A stretch of 64,000 nucleotides of DNA, taken from positions 349,700,416-349,764,415 of the forward strand of contig NC_077229.1 in assembly GCF_027887165.1 (NCBI RefSeq), in the 5' to 3' direction. The translations under genes and the position numbers were made by a program. Below, in pieces: positions 48,536 through 60,490 of this stretch (the first letter of the stretch is position 1; each line of letters starts with the position of its first letter). Source of the DNA: Monodelphis domestica (taxonomy: Eukaryota > Chordata > Mammalia > Didelphimorphia > Didelphidae). The notes under the pieces are model-generated. The model was not told the DNA's origin. It saw nothing but the letters and a program-made list of their open reading frames with translations, and did not search any database.

Positions 48536-49368
48536 ATTTGAAGGACAAGAATCGGCAGAAAATTTTAAACCAAGTTTTGATGTGAGAGGGAGAGATGAGT
48601 TACAAATGCTTCTGTTGCTTTAAATATCCAATAGAAATTAGTTTAATTTCTATGAACAAAGATTATTGGTTAGACACCAACAGGTTCTTGGAAGTGTTTA
48701 TTACATAATGCTATATGTCTGTACTCATTAGAAGGTGCTCTTTATTGATTATGAAAAGTGATTAAGTTTCATTAATAAAAGTCCTGAGTTAATATTTTAA
48801 ATCAGTGAAATTTTATTTTAAAAGTAAAAAAAAACACCTATTAGGTTTTTAGCTTATCAAAGCGGAATGCTGTGAATAAATGTAAAGAGCAAAAATGATG
48901 GTCAGTATATGCTTTTGTTGCCCATTGACACAGTTTTTCTTTATTTTTGCCTGTGCAGGTATCCTGGTGCTTTAAAAAAGCAATTTTGTTCTCATTGATA
49001 AACACCTTAGTTTTTTGGAAATGTCTCTGGCATTGTGTGTTTATTTTGAGCAGGAACTCTTAGAGTTAATTTTCAAACTAGATTACCACGATTATTTGTG
49101 AAAAATTTAGGTACATACTCTTTTAACAAATTTCTGGGAGAAATAAAAGGAAAAAACAAAAATATAAGCATGTTATATTAGCATATGTATTAGCATATTT
49201 GTTTTGTAAAATAGACTTTTAAAATATTCCTTTAATTATACATATCTTTTTTTCTTATCTTATATATATCCTTCATTGTTATAGTCTTCTTTGGGTGTTC
49301 ACATCAATCACCTCATGATTCAGTTAACCTTGGAATGTAAGAGTTTGTGTCAATTTTTCTGTGTGTAT

Positions 49369-49370
<2 letters not shown>

Positions 49371-49417
<47 letters not shown>
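49371..49417. repeat. (CA)n microsatellite
   Basis: About 23 CA units, ending roughly 88 bp upstream of the exon at 49505. Confidence 0.98.
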
Positions 49418-49418
<1 letters not shown>

Positions 49419-49504
49419 CTAGTGCTGCTCCTTGTTATAAAATAGGGATTGAACAGCTTTACAGTATTTTCTAAGACCTTTTTTCCCTCTTCAAATTGTT
49501 TTAG

Positions 49505-49579
49505 GTCCTTCATTTGAAAATAATAGTTCATGCTGTCCAAGATTTCATTTCATGCCACGTTTTGTAAGATTTCTTCCAG
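49505..49579 (+). CDS. DROSHA: DROSHA coding exon 11: second zinc cluster
   Basis: Acceptor tcaaattgttttag|GTCCTT; 75 nt. It reads GPSFENNSSCCPRFHFMPRF then VRFLP. C638 and H642 in CCPRFH match human C676 and H680, completing the second zinc site with C523 and H571. A (CA)n tract ends about 90 bp upstream. Donor CTTCCAG|GTAAAT. Confidence 0.96.
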
Positions 49580-50393
49580 GTAAATATGTTGTCAAATTAA
49601 TTAAAATTTATTATTCCAAATACTATTTGTGATGTTATACAATATTATAATAATAATTTAGCCTCAACAATCATTAAATAGAGATGATAGCTATTGTATT
49701 CTTTATCTTGATCTATGACCACATCTGTAGTATTAGAGTCTGTCCTGGCCACCACATTTTGTGTTTTAATTTTTAAAAATTTCTTGCTATATTACACAAA
49801 ACATTTCTCAAGGAATATTAATAGGATATCCTCTATTATGTACATTCCCCCGAAATAGTTTATCAATATGTTAACTACTATAGGAAGGTTATGCCCTTTA
49901 ACCATGAAAATATGGTTCTAACACAACTATTTGAAAAGGGTTTTGTTGCCTCTCATTGTTGACTTTATTTTACATTGTTGCAATCTTTATGTACATTATA
50001 ATATTGCTCCTTTTTTCTTCACTTCACATCTTCTCTTACAAGTCTTCCTGTTTTAGTTTTTCTCATGGAGTAGCAGTAATATCCTATTACATTTATATCC
50101 TGAGATTTTTCCGGCCAAGTGAGCAAACTGAAGCTCAGAGAACTGGTTGACAACTCAAGGAACTAGGATTATGAATCATATTCACAAACTATCTAATTTT
50201 GTATTCTTTCCATCATATCAAGATTATGGATCATTACAAAAAAATTCTTGATACCTTATATGAGCCATAATTTTTTGATAATTCAATCAACTAGAGGGCA
50301 ATGTCCTTCTAATACGTATATTGCAGAAAAACTGTAGCAATGATAGTTCAATAATGACCAGTATTATCAGGTTCAATAAACACTATTTAATGC

Positions 50394-50564
50394 TTTTTTT
50401 TAACCCATACGTTCATAATAAGGCTCAGTGGTAAGGGTAAGGCAATTACGATCAAGTAACTTGCCCATGGTCTCACAGTTAGGAAGTATCTGAAGCCAGA
50501 TTTGGACCCTGGTCTTCCCAGCTTTAGGCTTAGCATTCTATCCACTGAGCCACCCAACTGCCCC
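50394..50564 (-). mobile_element. CORE-SINE, diverged copy
   Basis: Head, CORE and tail are recognisable but shortened by internal losses. Confidence 0.8.
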
Positions 50565-51434
50565 AGAGATCACTGTTATTTGCCAGAATGTTTTCTTCAA
50601 TTATTCTTTAATTCTAAACAAAGTTTAAACATATCAATTCTTAATTTTTTCTTATTATAAAATTTATAGTTATCCAAAAAGGATAACATAATGTTGCCAT
50701 AGAAGCAATGTAGCCAAAGTAGTGTAAAAAAATGACATAAGAAACCTATCTAATATTACAAATGACAAAGTAGTTTGAGACTGGTGATTTCCATAATGAC
50801 AAGATTCAGATGTAGGAGCTTGTTTTAGGAATAAGAACAATGGAGCCTATAGAAGTAAAATGATAATATGCAGTCCTCCATTGTTGCAGAGTCAGTATTT
50901 GAACCCTTTATGTAGTTCCAGCTCCATATTCAATGTTCTTTATAGTTATTTCTTTGTGACATCTTTTAAATAGATTAACTATAATTTACTTGTCCTTTAA
51001 AGAACTTTGAAAGTTATTTATTGTATTTGGACATTAGCAGAATTTTCTTAGGTTTTACAATATGGAAAAATCAATGGTAAAATGTACTTTGCTTGCCAAA
51101 ATTTTACATTGTAGTATTGGAATATATTTGTACTGTTACATGAGGTGCTCTTCTTAGCATCTCATAGCCTTTTCTGCACAAATATTTCTCAGAGTAGAAG
51201 GTTAATAAGAATAGCTTTTAATTGATCTTAAAGAAATCCTTTAGTTACTCTATTCATTTACTGAATTCCAATTCTTGTTTCAGAGTAGTTTACATCAGTA
51301 TCTAAAAGTGATAACATTTAAGTTCAGTTGCAAATAATGCCTATTATTTTATTATTAATTTTTTTCCCGTTATTTATGTAAAAACAGTTTTTGACAATTT
51401 TTCTTGTTTTTTTGGTTTGTTTGCTTGTTTGTTT

Positions 51435-51613
51435 AATAACCCTTACCTTCTGCCTCGGTTCTGAGACAGAAGAGCAGTAATGGCTAGGCAGTGGGGCTTA
51501 AGTGACTTGCCCAGGTTCACACAACTAGGATGTGTCTGAGGCCAGATATGAACCCAGGACCCAGAAAGTCTCTGGGCCTGACTTTCAATCCACTGAGCCA
51601 CCTAGCTGCCCCC
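51435..51613 (-). mobile_element. CORE-SINE, shortened copy
   Basis: Same family, with a reduced tail segment. Confidence 0.85.
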
Positions 51614-51649
51614 AACAATTGTTTTCTGACATTTTGTGATTCAGATTCT

Positions 51650-52740
51650 CTGACATCCACCATCCACCCTTGGAGGTAAATAGTCTGATAGAGGTTATAT
51701 CAGTGCTTTACTGCAATATGTATTTCCTTATTCCCCAAGTTGTGACTGAAGACATAGATCATATATACATGAATGAAGTATTCTGTCTTTGTTCCTTCTT
51801 TGGCTGTGGATAGTGTTTTTTTGTTTTTTTGTTTTTTTTTTAATCATGATTCCTTTGGAGTTATCTTAGAACCTTGTTTTGCTGATAATATTTTAGTCCT
51901 TCACAGTTGATCATTGTACAATATTTCCTTTACTATATACACTCTTCTTCAAATTCTTCTCACTTCAATTTGCATCAGTTCATAGAAGTCTTTCCAACTT
52001 TTTGTGAACTCATCCTATTCATCATTTTTTATGACAGTAGTTTTGAATTACATCTTGTTCAGCCATTCCCCAACTGATGTACACCCCTTCAGTTTCCAAT
52101 TCTTTGCCAGTATAATCAGAGCTGCCATAATTGAGTCTTTTTTTCCCCCTATCTCTGATCTCTTTGGGATATAAACCCAGTAGTGATATTGCTGTGTCAA
52201 AGGATATGCCTGGTTTTATGGCCCTTTGGGTAAGGTTGTGTGAAAGAAATTATTTAGGGGAGCCATTTGATCCTGAGTACAGAGTTTAAGACCTGGTGTC
52301 AACAGGGTGAGTGACAACATCACAGAGCCAATATTACTGTGGGCATCCCCAACAAAGGAGAAAGAAGAGCTGGCAGAATGTCACCCCATTGGCATGATGT
52401 TTGAGAGAGAGAGTGCTAGGAGGATTCTTAAAGGGATGCAGGAAGCTCTCTGGCACTTGAACAGACTAACTCCCTGGGCTGGTGCTTGGCAAGGAGCAGC
52501 ACAGCTTGGAAGTAACCACATTGGGCTGAAATCTGGGACCTGATCTTACGTTAAAGGAAATCTCTGTCTTCATTGATAAATGCATATGACTCTGGTGATG
52601 AAACTATAGAACACTTTTTAATTGTTATAAGTTCCATATTGTTTCCAGAATAGTTGTATCTATTCACCCAACAGTGCATTAGTGTCCCACTTTTCACACA
52701 AGTCTTCCAACCTTTATCATTTTTCCTTTTTGGTCACCCA
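51650..52740 (-). mobile_element. L1 LINE 3' end, interrupted
   Basis: Antisense L1: ttgcatcagttcatagaagtc, ttcagccattccccaactga, tctttgggatataaacccag, ttatggccctttgggtaagg. It resumes at about 52628 with ttccatattgtttccagaat and cagtgcattagtgtcccac. A 390-bp unrelated segment lies between. Confidence 0.75.
52236..52627. mobile_element. Unclassified insertion inside L1
   Basis: Sequence unlike L1, with higher GC, between two L1 parts that are contiguous in other copies. No terminal inverted repeats or tail seen. It could be an LTR-type relic or a local rearrangement. Confidence 0.4.
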
Positions 52741-52852
52741 TTAATTTTTTTAAAAAGCATTTATTAGTTTTTACTTTAAAATATGTACATATTTTTTGTG
52801 TATTTTAAGAAGAGATGTTAAGAATAATTAATATATAAGTATATATAGTTTT

Positions 52853-53053
52853 TAATCCTTATCTTTTTTCTTAGAATCTATACTAAATATCAGTTCCAAC
52901 GCAGAAGAGGAAAAGTGATAAGGACTAACTAGACAGTTGGGGGTTAAGTGACTTGTCCAAGGTTACACAGTTAGGAAGTGTCTGAGGTCAAATTCAAATC
53001 CAGGACCTTCCTTCTGGGCCTGATTCTTTATCCACTGAGCACCTAGCTGCTCC
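52853..53053 (-). mobile_element. CORE-SINE, old diverged copy
   Basis: The tail, CORE (gacttgtccaaggttacacag) and head (ccactgagcacctagctgc) are all recognisable. Confidence 0.8.
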
Positions 53054-53384
53054 ATAAATATGGTTTTAAACTAGTTTTCTATTAAAGATGCTTCTGAAAT
53101 GGTCTTTGATATAGTTTATTCGTATCTAGCAAGAAAGTGAAAAGAAAATAGAACTAATTCTTTTAGACAAAATTTCTGTCCTTTTTATGACTAAAGTAAA
53201 TATATTGTCTTTTGCATCTTAGTCTTTTATAAAATAAAAATGAGATTGACATGTCTCATCAAAGATGAGAGTAGGGATAATTTTAAAGAATAGTCAATTG
53301 TTATACTGCATTTGAATTAAAAAATTAATAAGCAGTGATAGATCATAACTTATTATTTTTAATTTTTGTTCATGCAATGTTACT

Positions 53385-53750
53385 TTGTTGTTCCTTTTAA
53401 ATCATATTTTATTTTTCTCCCTATTACATGTAAAAATAATTTTTAAACTTTAAAAAAATTTTTGAGTTCCATATTCTCTCCCTTCTTCTGATCTCCTCTT
53501 ACTCACTTCCTTGCTCTTTCCTCTCCCTGATGATAAGCAGTATGATAGAGACGTTACATGTTAATCATGCAAAACATTTTCTCATATTGTTTTTATGGAA
53601 AAGTTCTCAAATGGGAAAAAAATAGAAGAAAGAATATGAAATATAGAATGTTTCAGTGTACATTCATACTACAGTTCTTTCTTGAAGGAGAGATGGCATT
53701 TTTCATCGTGAGTCTGAGATTGTCTTGGATCTCTGCATTGAAATAAACTG
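53385..53750 (-). mobile_element. L1 LINE 3'UTR fragment
   Basis: Antisense: ttctccctattacatgtaaa, gagttccatattctctccct, catgcaaaacattttctcat, gagatggcatttttcatcgt, gattgtcttggatctctgca. Confidence 0.68.
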
Positions 53751-54119
53751 TAACTTAAAGAAAAATAACTAGACTTGAAATAACTTTGTCATATTGCCCA
53801 CATTCATTAGGAACTAAGAAAGTAAGAAGGATATTAGGGTACTGTCAAATAGCTTTATCAAATTTTAGGAATTAATAAGTCAAAAGAATAAATATACGTT
53901 AAACTACTCTTCAACTATTCTTAAAAGTTTTAAGTCCCAAAAAACAATAAATGAAGAAAGGGATTATATTATTGGTTCTTTTCTCAGAGCATCTGCTGGT
54001 GGAGGCAGAAAGACTATTTGTGCCAGAGTGAGGAATAAGAGAGAAAGAAGTTGGTTGTATTTTCTGGGACCAACATTTCTCTGAGGATGACTCTTTAACT
54101 CTCTTGCACATATATTTTA

Positions 54120-55630
54120 TCGTGGCCAGGGTGATCCTAAATTATTTATTGTCATCCTCTTAGAAATAGTATCAGAGCCTTTTTCTTACACAAACTTGCT
54201 CTGTTTTAATTTTTTATGTGGAGATTATTTACAGAATGAATTCATGAATGAAAAACATTTGTTAAGAACAAAATGGGCCTTTCTTTCAAGGAGCTCATGC
54301 TTTAATGGGTAAGGAAAAACAACATAGGCAGGAAATGCCATTTATAAGTCATATGACCTGGACCAGTGTGGTCCTTAGGGAACAACAGTAAAGCAAATGG
54401 TAATCTCCTTTAGTGTCATTGTGTCATTTCCATGGGGGGGCGGGGGGAGAACACGTTAAACCATTTAGTTTTTGCCAAGGAATTTGGTGAGAATTTCCTT
54501 TTCTGGGGCTTCTATAACTATGGCTCTCAATCCCTTTGACAGTGACTTCAAGGGGTGGGATTGAAAGCAATATTAATGTTTCGAGGGAAGGGAGAAGGAA
54601 GTATTTTTATGTTGACTATAAAGATAATTTAAGGGTTGTGATCCAAATTAATTGGTTGCCAGGGAAAATCCCAAATAAAATACCCATCAGTCTGGAATTT
54701 TATGGTAATTTTAATTAATATAGAGGAAAGGGTCTAAGGAGAAAGAGGGAAGAGGGTATAGGATTTCTCCAAGATCTCCACCGCTAGGTCTCTGAAGGAG
54801 ATTAGAGGCTTCTAAGAGGATAAAGTTTGGAAAGTAAAGGAGGGAAAACTCAGCCAGAAACTTACCACCAAACCGGACAATAGCAGTAGCCATGCCAAGA
54901 TGCTGAAAGGCCAAAGGTACTAGAGAGAGGAAATGACATGAAATATATAGGCCTTTTACTCTTGTGTCCCCTCCTCTAAATTTTCAAGTCTACTGATCAT
55001 ATCAGAGGGTTTTCTCCAGGACTGCCCATTCTTTAGTTCTCATCATCTTTGATGGATTATATCTTTTGAGTTACTTAACACATCTTTGTTAAGTTCACCT
55101 TTTGTTAGTTACTTAACCTTTTTGTGATTAATTTACCATTTATAGTTACTTAACACCTTTTTGTATTAAGATCTTAAAATATTCTTATTAAAGTTCTAAC
55201 TTCACTATAAAGTAAGAAATAAGTACCTTCATTGTTCAATCAGGAAATTACAATTTCATCTTCTCCATAAAGTAGGATCTAAGTAGGGTGCAGTAATCCA
55301 AATTTCACATTTCAGACACTTTGGACTTAACCTTTTACTGGTTTAAAAATAGTCTACTAAATGTAATATATGAAAAGAATATTGTTAGGAAGGAACCCTG
55401 GAAGAAAAATTTTAAATAACAAATATCCTAGACTTGGTTTTATGTTTTAGATGTTTTCCTTGGAAGCACGTTTGGGAGACTAAATGTCTTTTTTTCAGTA
55501 GTGTTGCTATTGTTCAAAACTTTTTCATAGTATAGAAGTATTTAACCAGTATTTATCACTGTAATTCATTTTTGATGAAAAGATAGTCTTTGTATCTTAG
55601 TTCATTTACACTATTCAACATATATGTCTT
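54120..55630 (+). other. DROSHA intron, mostly unclassified
   Basis: It includes a short antisense L2-like piece (54235-54340, caaggagctcatgctttaat), a G-rich run at 54436-54448 and an unassigned stretch (54470-54960) that may be LTR-derived. No exon recognised. Confidence 0.4.
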
Positions 55631-55639
55631 AAATGTCTT

Positions 55640-56340
55640 TTGCACCATATCTTAAAAATGCCCTGTTGCTGACTCAGACCCTCATCAACTCATGTCTAGA
55701 TTATTGCAGTATCCTGCTCCAATTCATCTTTCATTCAGACAATAAAGTGGTTTTTCAAAATGATAGGGCCAACCATTTCACACATATTCCACACCCCATT
55801 GCCCTACTCCCGTTTACTAATAGTTGGCTCCCTTTTGTCTCTAGCATCAAACATAAAATTCTCTACTTGATGTGAAAAACTCATTTTAGCGCTCCCTACT
55901 ATATTTTTGGTCTTATTCCCCACTATGTACTCTGATCCATTGACACTAGCCTTCTTGATGTTCCTCAAACAAGACACTGCCTCTCTTGGCTGTGCATTTT
56001 TTCTGACTGTCTCTCATGCCTGGAACATTCCTCTTCCCCAACTCTACCAGCTTCACCAGTTTCTTTTAAGTTCCAACTAAAATCAAATCATTTACAGGCA
56101 TCCTTTTCTGACCCTGCATTATTTCTGGTGCAATATCCCTATTATTTCTTTCCTATTAATCTACTATGTAATTATGTAATTTTGTATTTTTAATATATAT
56201 TTGTTGTTGTCTTCACCATTAGATTGTGAGCTCCTTATGGCAGGGTCTCTCATTTGCCTTTTTAAAAAATATCTCCAGCACTTAATACAGTGCCTAGCAC
56301 ATAATAGGTGCTTAATACATTTTTATTAATGGACTAATTA
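55640..56340 (+). mobile_element. L2 LINE relic
   Basis: Plus-strand L2 3' end, well preserved: ctcatgtctagattattgca, gacactagccttcttgatgt, tagattgtgagctccttatg, tgcctagcacataataggtg. Confidence 0.85.
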
Positions 56341-57613
56341 CTTTTAAAAAATCAAATTTACTCAGAACATGAAAATTTGTCAATACTGAGATTATTCAAG
56401 ATTCATTGGTTCTGTGTAAACTCACATGTAAAGATTTAAATGGTAAAAAATATTGGCTATTTTTAGAGCTTAGAATTATTAATTACCCATTTTTAAGCTG
56501 TTTAAAGACTATGCTTGATCTTTTTTTAATGTGTATTCTGTGTATCATTTCCCTATGATTCCTTGAAATGTGAACTGTTCAAATGTGATGTGGTTTTTTA
56601 TTTAGTATTTAGTATTTTTTTATATTTTAAAATATATATTTAAATATATTTTAAAAATAGTATTATTTTATTTAGTATTTAGAAACAAACCCATATTTAT
56701 TTTCTCTAGAGTGTATCTGAATTCAGGTCAACTATACTTTCAAATGTGTAGATGAAATAATAGTTTACTGTTCTTTTATCAAATTTCCTTAAATCATTTC
56801 TCATTTGTATGGATGGATTTCTTTCTGCCATAACTAATCTATTTCATAGTTTGGGAAGAAATGTTGTCTGTAGATTTTTCAAAGAGCTAATATTGATAAA
56901 TCTTTATATTTGGGCCATCAAGTATTAAATTAACTCACTTTTTTATAGTACCTTATGTATTGCTTTTATTGTTCTTTGTAATTCTATAGTTTAAAGTAAG
57001 TTTGATCTTGATGATTTATGCCTCTGCATGATTCTATACTTGTCTTTCTCCTGTGTTCAGTTCATAGAATGATGTTACAGTGATATGAGTATAGACCATT
57101 GGGTTCTTTTCATTATGGCAGGTGCAAAAAATTAGCACCAAGAGTTAAGTCCATAACACAATAATAACTAATTGACTATATCCATAAATGTCCCATAAAA
57201 GTCTTGCATTTCTTTAAGAAAGTGTTATTACTTCCAAATAGTTTTTAACTGTTGTAATAAAAAGTATGATAAGTATGTATATCATAATCTATAACTGGGC
57301 AGTATAACATGTGGCTCTTTAAGCTCTCCTTTAAAATTTATTTCAAAAAGGAAATTTGTTTTTATTATTCAGTTAACAAATAAAATTTTCTTAGTGTTAA
57401 TATTATTGTTACCACTTTACTAAATCAAATTGTTTATGATCATTGTTCATCAATTAAAATGTTTCCTTCTGTTTGTCACCTGGATTAGCTATTTAATACA
57501 TAAACTGCCTATAAAAAGCTTTTTGATATACATTGTTTTGTTTTGTGTTTTTTCCTGTGTCATTAATCCTTGATGTTAAGATTCTTCTCCTTTCTTTCCT
57601 TTTCCCTCATGAG

Positions 57614-57783
57614 ATGGAGGAAAGGAGGTGCTATCAATGCATCAGATCCTTCTCTATTTGTTGAGATGTAATAAAGCTTTGGTTCCTGAAGAGGAGATTG
57701 CTAACATGCTTCAATGGGAAGAACTTGAATGGCAGAAATATGCAGAGGAATGCAAAGGAATGATTGTTAACAATCCTGGCATG
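57614..57783 (+). CDS. DROSHA: DROSHA coding exon 12
   Basis: Acceptor ctttccctcatgag|ATGGAG; 170 nt. It reads DGGKEVLSMHQILLYLLRCN, KALVPEEEIANMLQWEELEW, QKYAEECKGMIVNNPGM. The final Met replaces human Thr (NPGT) at the exon edge. Preceded by an 8-kb intron. Donor GGCATG|GTATGT. Confidence 0.96.
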
Positions 57784-58299
57784 GTATGTTCAGTTGTATG
57801 AATAGTTTCGTGCATTAAAATGCTTTACAACCATATTCCCCAATTTTTAATGTTTTGTAAAAGGAAGTAATTAGGCCTTTAGAAACTTAAATATTTTTAT
57901 GTTTTTTCTTAGCATTTTTCCCACATTAATTATATGAATTAGCAAAATAACATTTGGAGGTATTATAGGGAATTTTCAGCTGTGCTAAAAATGTTTTCTT
58001 TTGGTTATTTGACACTGCAGTATTTAGAAAATTTTTAGAAATTTTAAAGTCCAACTGAAATAGTTTCTTACTTTCCTTATAGTAAAAGAAACTATGAGAA
58101 GAAATAGTTTAAAAATGCTTTTGGTTTTTCTTTGTTGTGATTTAAAGGTTATTTTGTACTGTATGTTAGAAGAAAAAAATTGATCTATAAAAATGCAAAT
58201 TTGTGTATTTTCCCCCTGGAAAAAGTACATCTTTTAACAAAATAAGTACAATTAAATATAAATCAATTTTGCAGACTTTTGCCCCATCACACTTAACTT

Positions 58300-58501
58300 T
58301 TTTTTTTACACCCTTACCTTCCATCTTGGAGTCAACACTGTGTATTGGCTCCAAGGCAGAAGAGTGCTAAGGGCTAGGCAATGGGGGTTAAGTGACTTGC
58401 CCAGGGTCACACTGTTGAGAAATGTCTGAGGCCAGATTTGAACCTAGGACCTCCCAACTCTAGGCCTGACTCTCAATCCATTGAGCCACCCAGCTGCCCC
58501 T
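58300..58501 (-). mobile_element. CORE-SINE, WSINE1/SINE1 type
   Basis: Near-consensus; TSD CATCACACTTAACTT (58285-58299) and CATCACACCTAACTT (58502-58516), one mismatch. Confidence 0.93.
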
Positions 58502-59064
58502 CATCACACCTAACTTATGGGTGAGAAAAGGAATGTGAAGCCTAAGAGCATATTTATTTGTGCGTGCTCCTACTTGTACACAACCTAGAAATGTATCCTT
58601 TGTAAACCTAAAGAAAAATAAATCACCGTATGTCATATATGTGTGTATAACATATCATAACATATAATGTTAATTATATAGCATATATAACCAAGCATTA
58701 AAGAATATGGTGTATCTTTTTTTTTAATTACTAATTACTTTTCCTTAGTTTCTGAAGAAGTTAAAGTTAAGAAGTTAAGAAAACCTCATGACTGACTACT
58801 AACTACCCTTTTGAAACTTTTACTTTTAAAAGATGTGTATCTCTGTGGAAAACTAAAAAAGTCAAAATTATTCATCATGCCAAATAGCATTGACTTATTT
58901 GTAGGAATATAGTTCAGAATCTGTGAATGTAGTTTTGAATAACATCCTTTTGATAGCTTAGGAATTCTAGAAAAATCTGATTCCTTTCCAGTCCTCATCC
59001 CTCTATCATTATTAATAATTGAGACTTCTTTTCGGAGTAATTGACTTTGCTTTTTTCTCTCTAG

Positions 59065-59189
59065 AAACCTAGCTCAGTGCGCATTGATCAATTGGATCGG
59101 GAACAGTTCAACCCAGATGTGATTACCTTTCCAATTATTGTCCACTTTGGGATACGCCCTGCCCAGTTGAGTTATGCAGGAGACCCTCA
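59065..59189 (+). CDS. DROSHA: DROSHA coding exon 13
   Basis: Acceptor gcttttttctctctag|AAACCT; 125 nt. It reads KPSSVRIDQLDREQFNPDVI, TFPIIVHFGIRPAQLSYAGD, PQ, identical to human by memory. Donor CCCTCA|GTAAGA; two bases of a Gln codon carry over. Confidence 0.96.
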
Positions 59190-59279
59190 GTAAGATATCC
59201 TTCTCAATGTTTGTGTTAGTCTTTTCACTTTCCATGAAAGAGAGACTATTGTATATGCCTTGCCCCTTTTCCCTTTCCC

Positions 59280-59815
59280 TTTTTTAAAGTTATCTAAAAT
59301 AGACCTTATTTCTATATTTGCAGTTTCATTTTTTTATTTATCATTCAAAGCTCTTCACAATCTGGCCCTTTTCTACCTTTCCAGTCTTGTTTCTTGTTAC
59401 ACTTTACTCCCTTCCACGCAATCCACAATCCCAGTGTCACTAGCCTACTTGCTATTTCTCACACATGACACTCCATTTCCCATTTTGTGCCTTTGCACTG
59501 TCTGTCCCTCATGCCTGGAATGCTCTCCATCCTCACCTCTACCTCTTAGAATCCCTAGCTTCTTTCAAGACTCAGCTCAAATGCCACCTTCTGCAAGAGA
59601 CTGTTCCCGGTCATCACAGCTGCTAGAGCCTACCACTCTAAGGTTACCTTCCATCTACTCTGTATGTATCTTGTATGTACTATGTATTTACATGTTGTCT
59701 CCCAATCAGAATGTAAGCTCCTTGAGGGCAGGAACTGTTTTTGTCTTGTTTGTATCCTTTGTGCTTTGCACATAGTAAGCACCTAATATATGCTTGTTGA
59801 TTGATTAAATTAGAT
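59280..59815 (+). mobile_element. L2 LINE relic
   Basis: Plus-strand L2 3' end: caaagctcttcacaatctgg, tcatgcctggaatgctctcc, aatgtaagctccttgagggc, cttgttgattgatta. It begins about 90 bp after the donor at 59189. Confidence 0.85.
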
Positions 59816-60295
59816 GTTACATCATCAGAATAAGTCCATTTTATACATGTTCAGCTTTTTTAAGTTTTCTAACATCTTTGAAATTCCTGGCTTACTTAAT
59901 GCTGTTATTTTTTTAATAGAATTCTATCAATATTATCTTAATTTCATTAGTTCATATAGTATTAGAGATTATTTTCTTTGTTTGAAATTAAGCTTTGTTC
60001 ATGTAGCATTTTGATTTTTTAACTCAGTACCCCAAACTTTTTAAATTGTAAGATCCTTCAACTTTAATTAAAATGGATAGGAACCTTACAGTGAAATTTC
60101 TAACAATGATTTCTTAAAATTCTTAATAATGGTACCAGAATCTATTTGATCTATTTTGGAGGTGGGAGGAACCTTAAGGACCATTAAAATTATTTAACTT
60201 AGCTACAGGATAAAAAGAAAAAGAAAGAACCCTCTTTCACTTTCTGCATGTCCTGCTTTTTCCTTTAGAGAAGCAAGAAGCAGCAGAATACAAAT

Positions 60296-60490
60296 AAAAA
60301 ATAGACTTGAAGTAAGGAAGGCTTGAATTGGAGGACTTTTGATACATTCCTTGTGTGTCCATGAGCAAGTCATTTAATTTCTGAACCTCATTTTCATCAT
60401 CTGCAAAATGAGAATAAGACTTATGTCCTTACAGGGTGCCTGTGAGGTTCAAATGAAAGAGATAATATAAAGTGTTTTGTAAATGTTATG
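60296..60490 (+). mobile_element. MIR/THER1-like relic
   Basis: Shows gagcaagtcatttaatttct, CATCTGCAAAATGAGAATAA and a tail with gtgaggttcaaatgaaagag and gtaaatgtta. Confidence 0.65.

Noticed and set aside
3721-58516. Regularly recurring 200-bp unit as a CRISPR-like or satellite array
   Set aside because: The copies are dispersed, in both orientations, with different target-site duplications; they are SINEs.
59260-59775. 171-codon plus-strand ORF
   Set aside because: It lies within an L2 3' end; the frame is open by chance in a pyrimidine-rich repeat.
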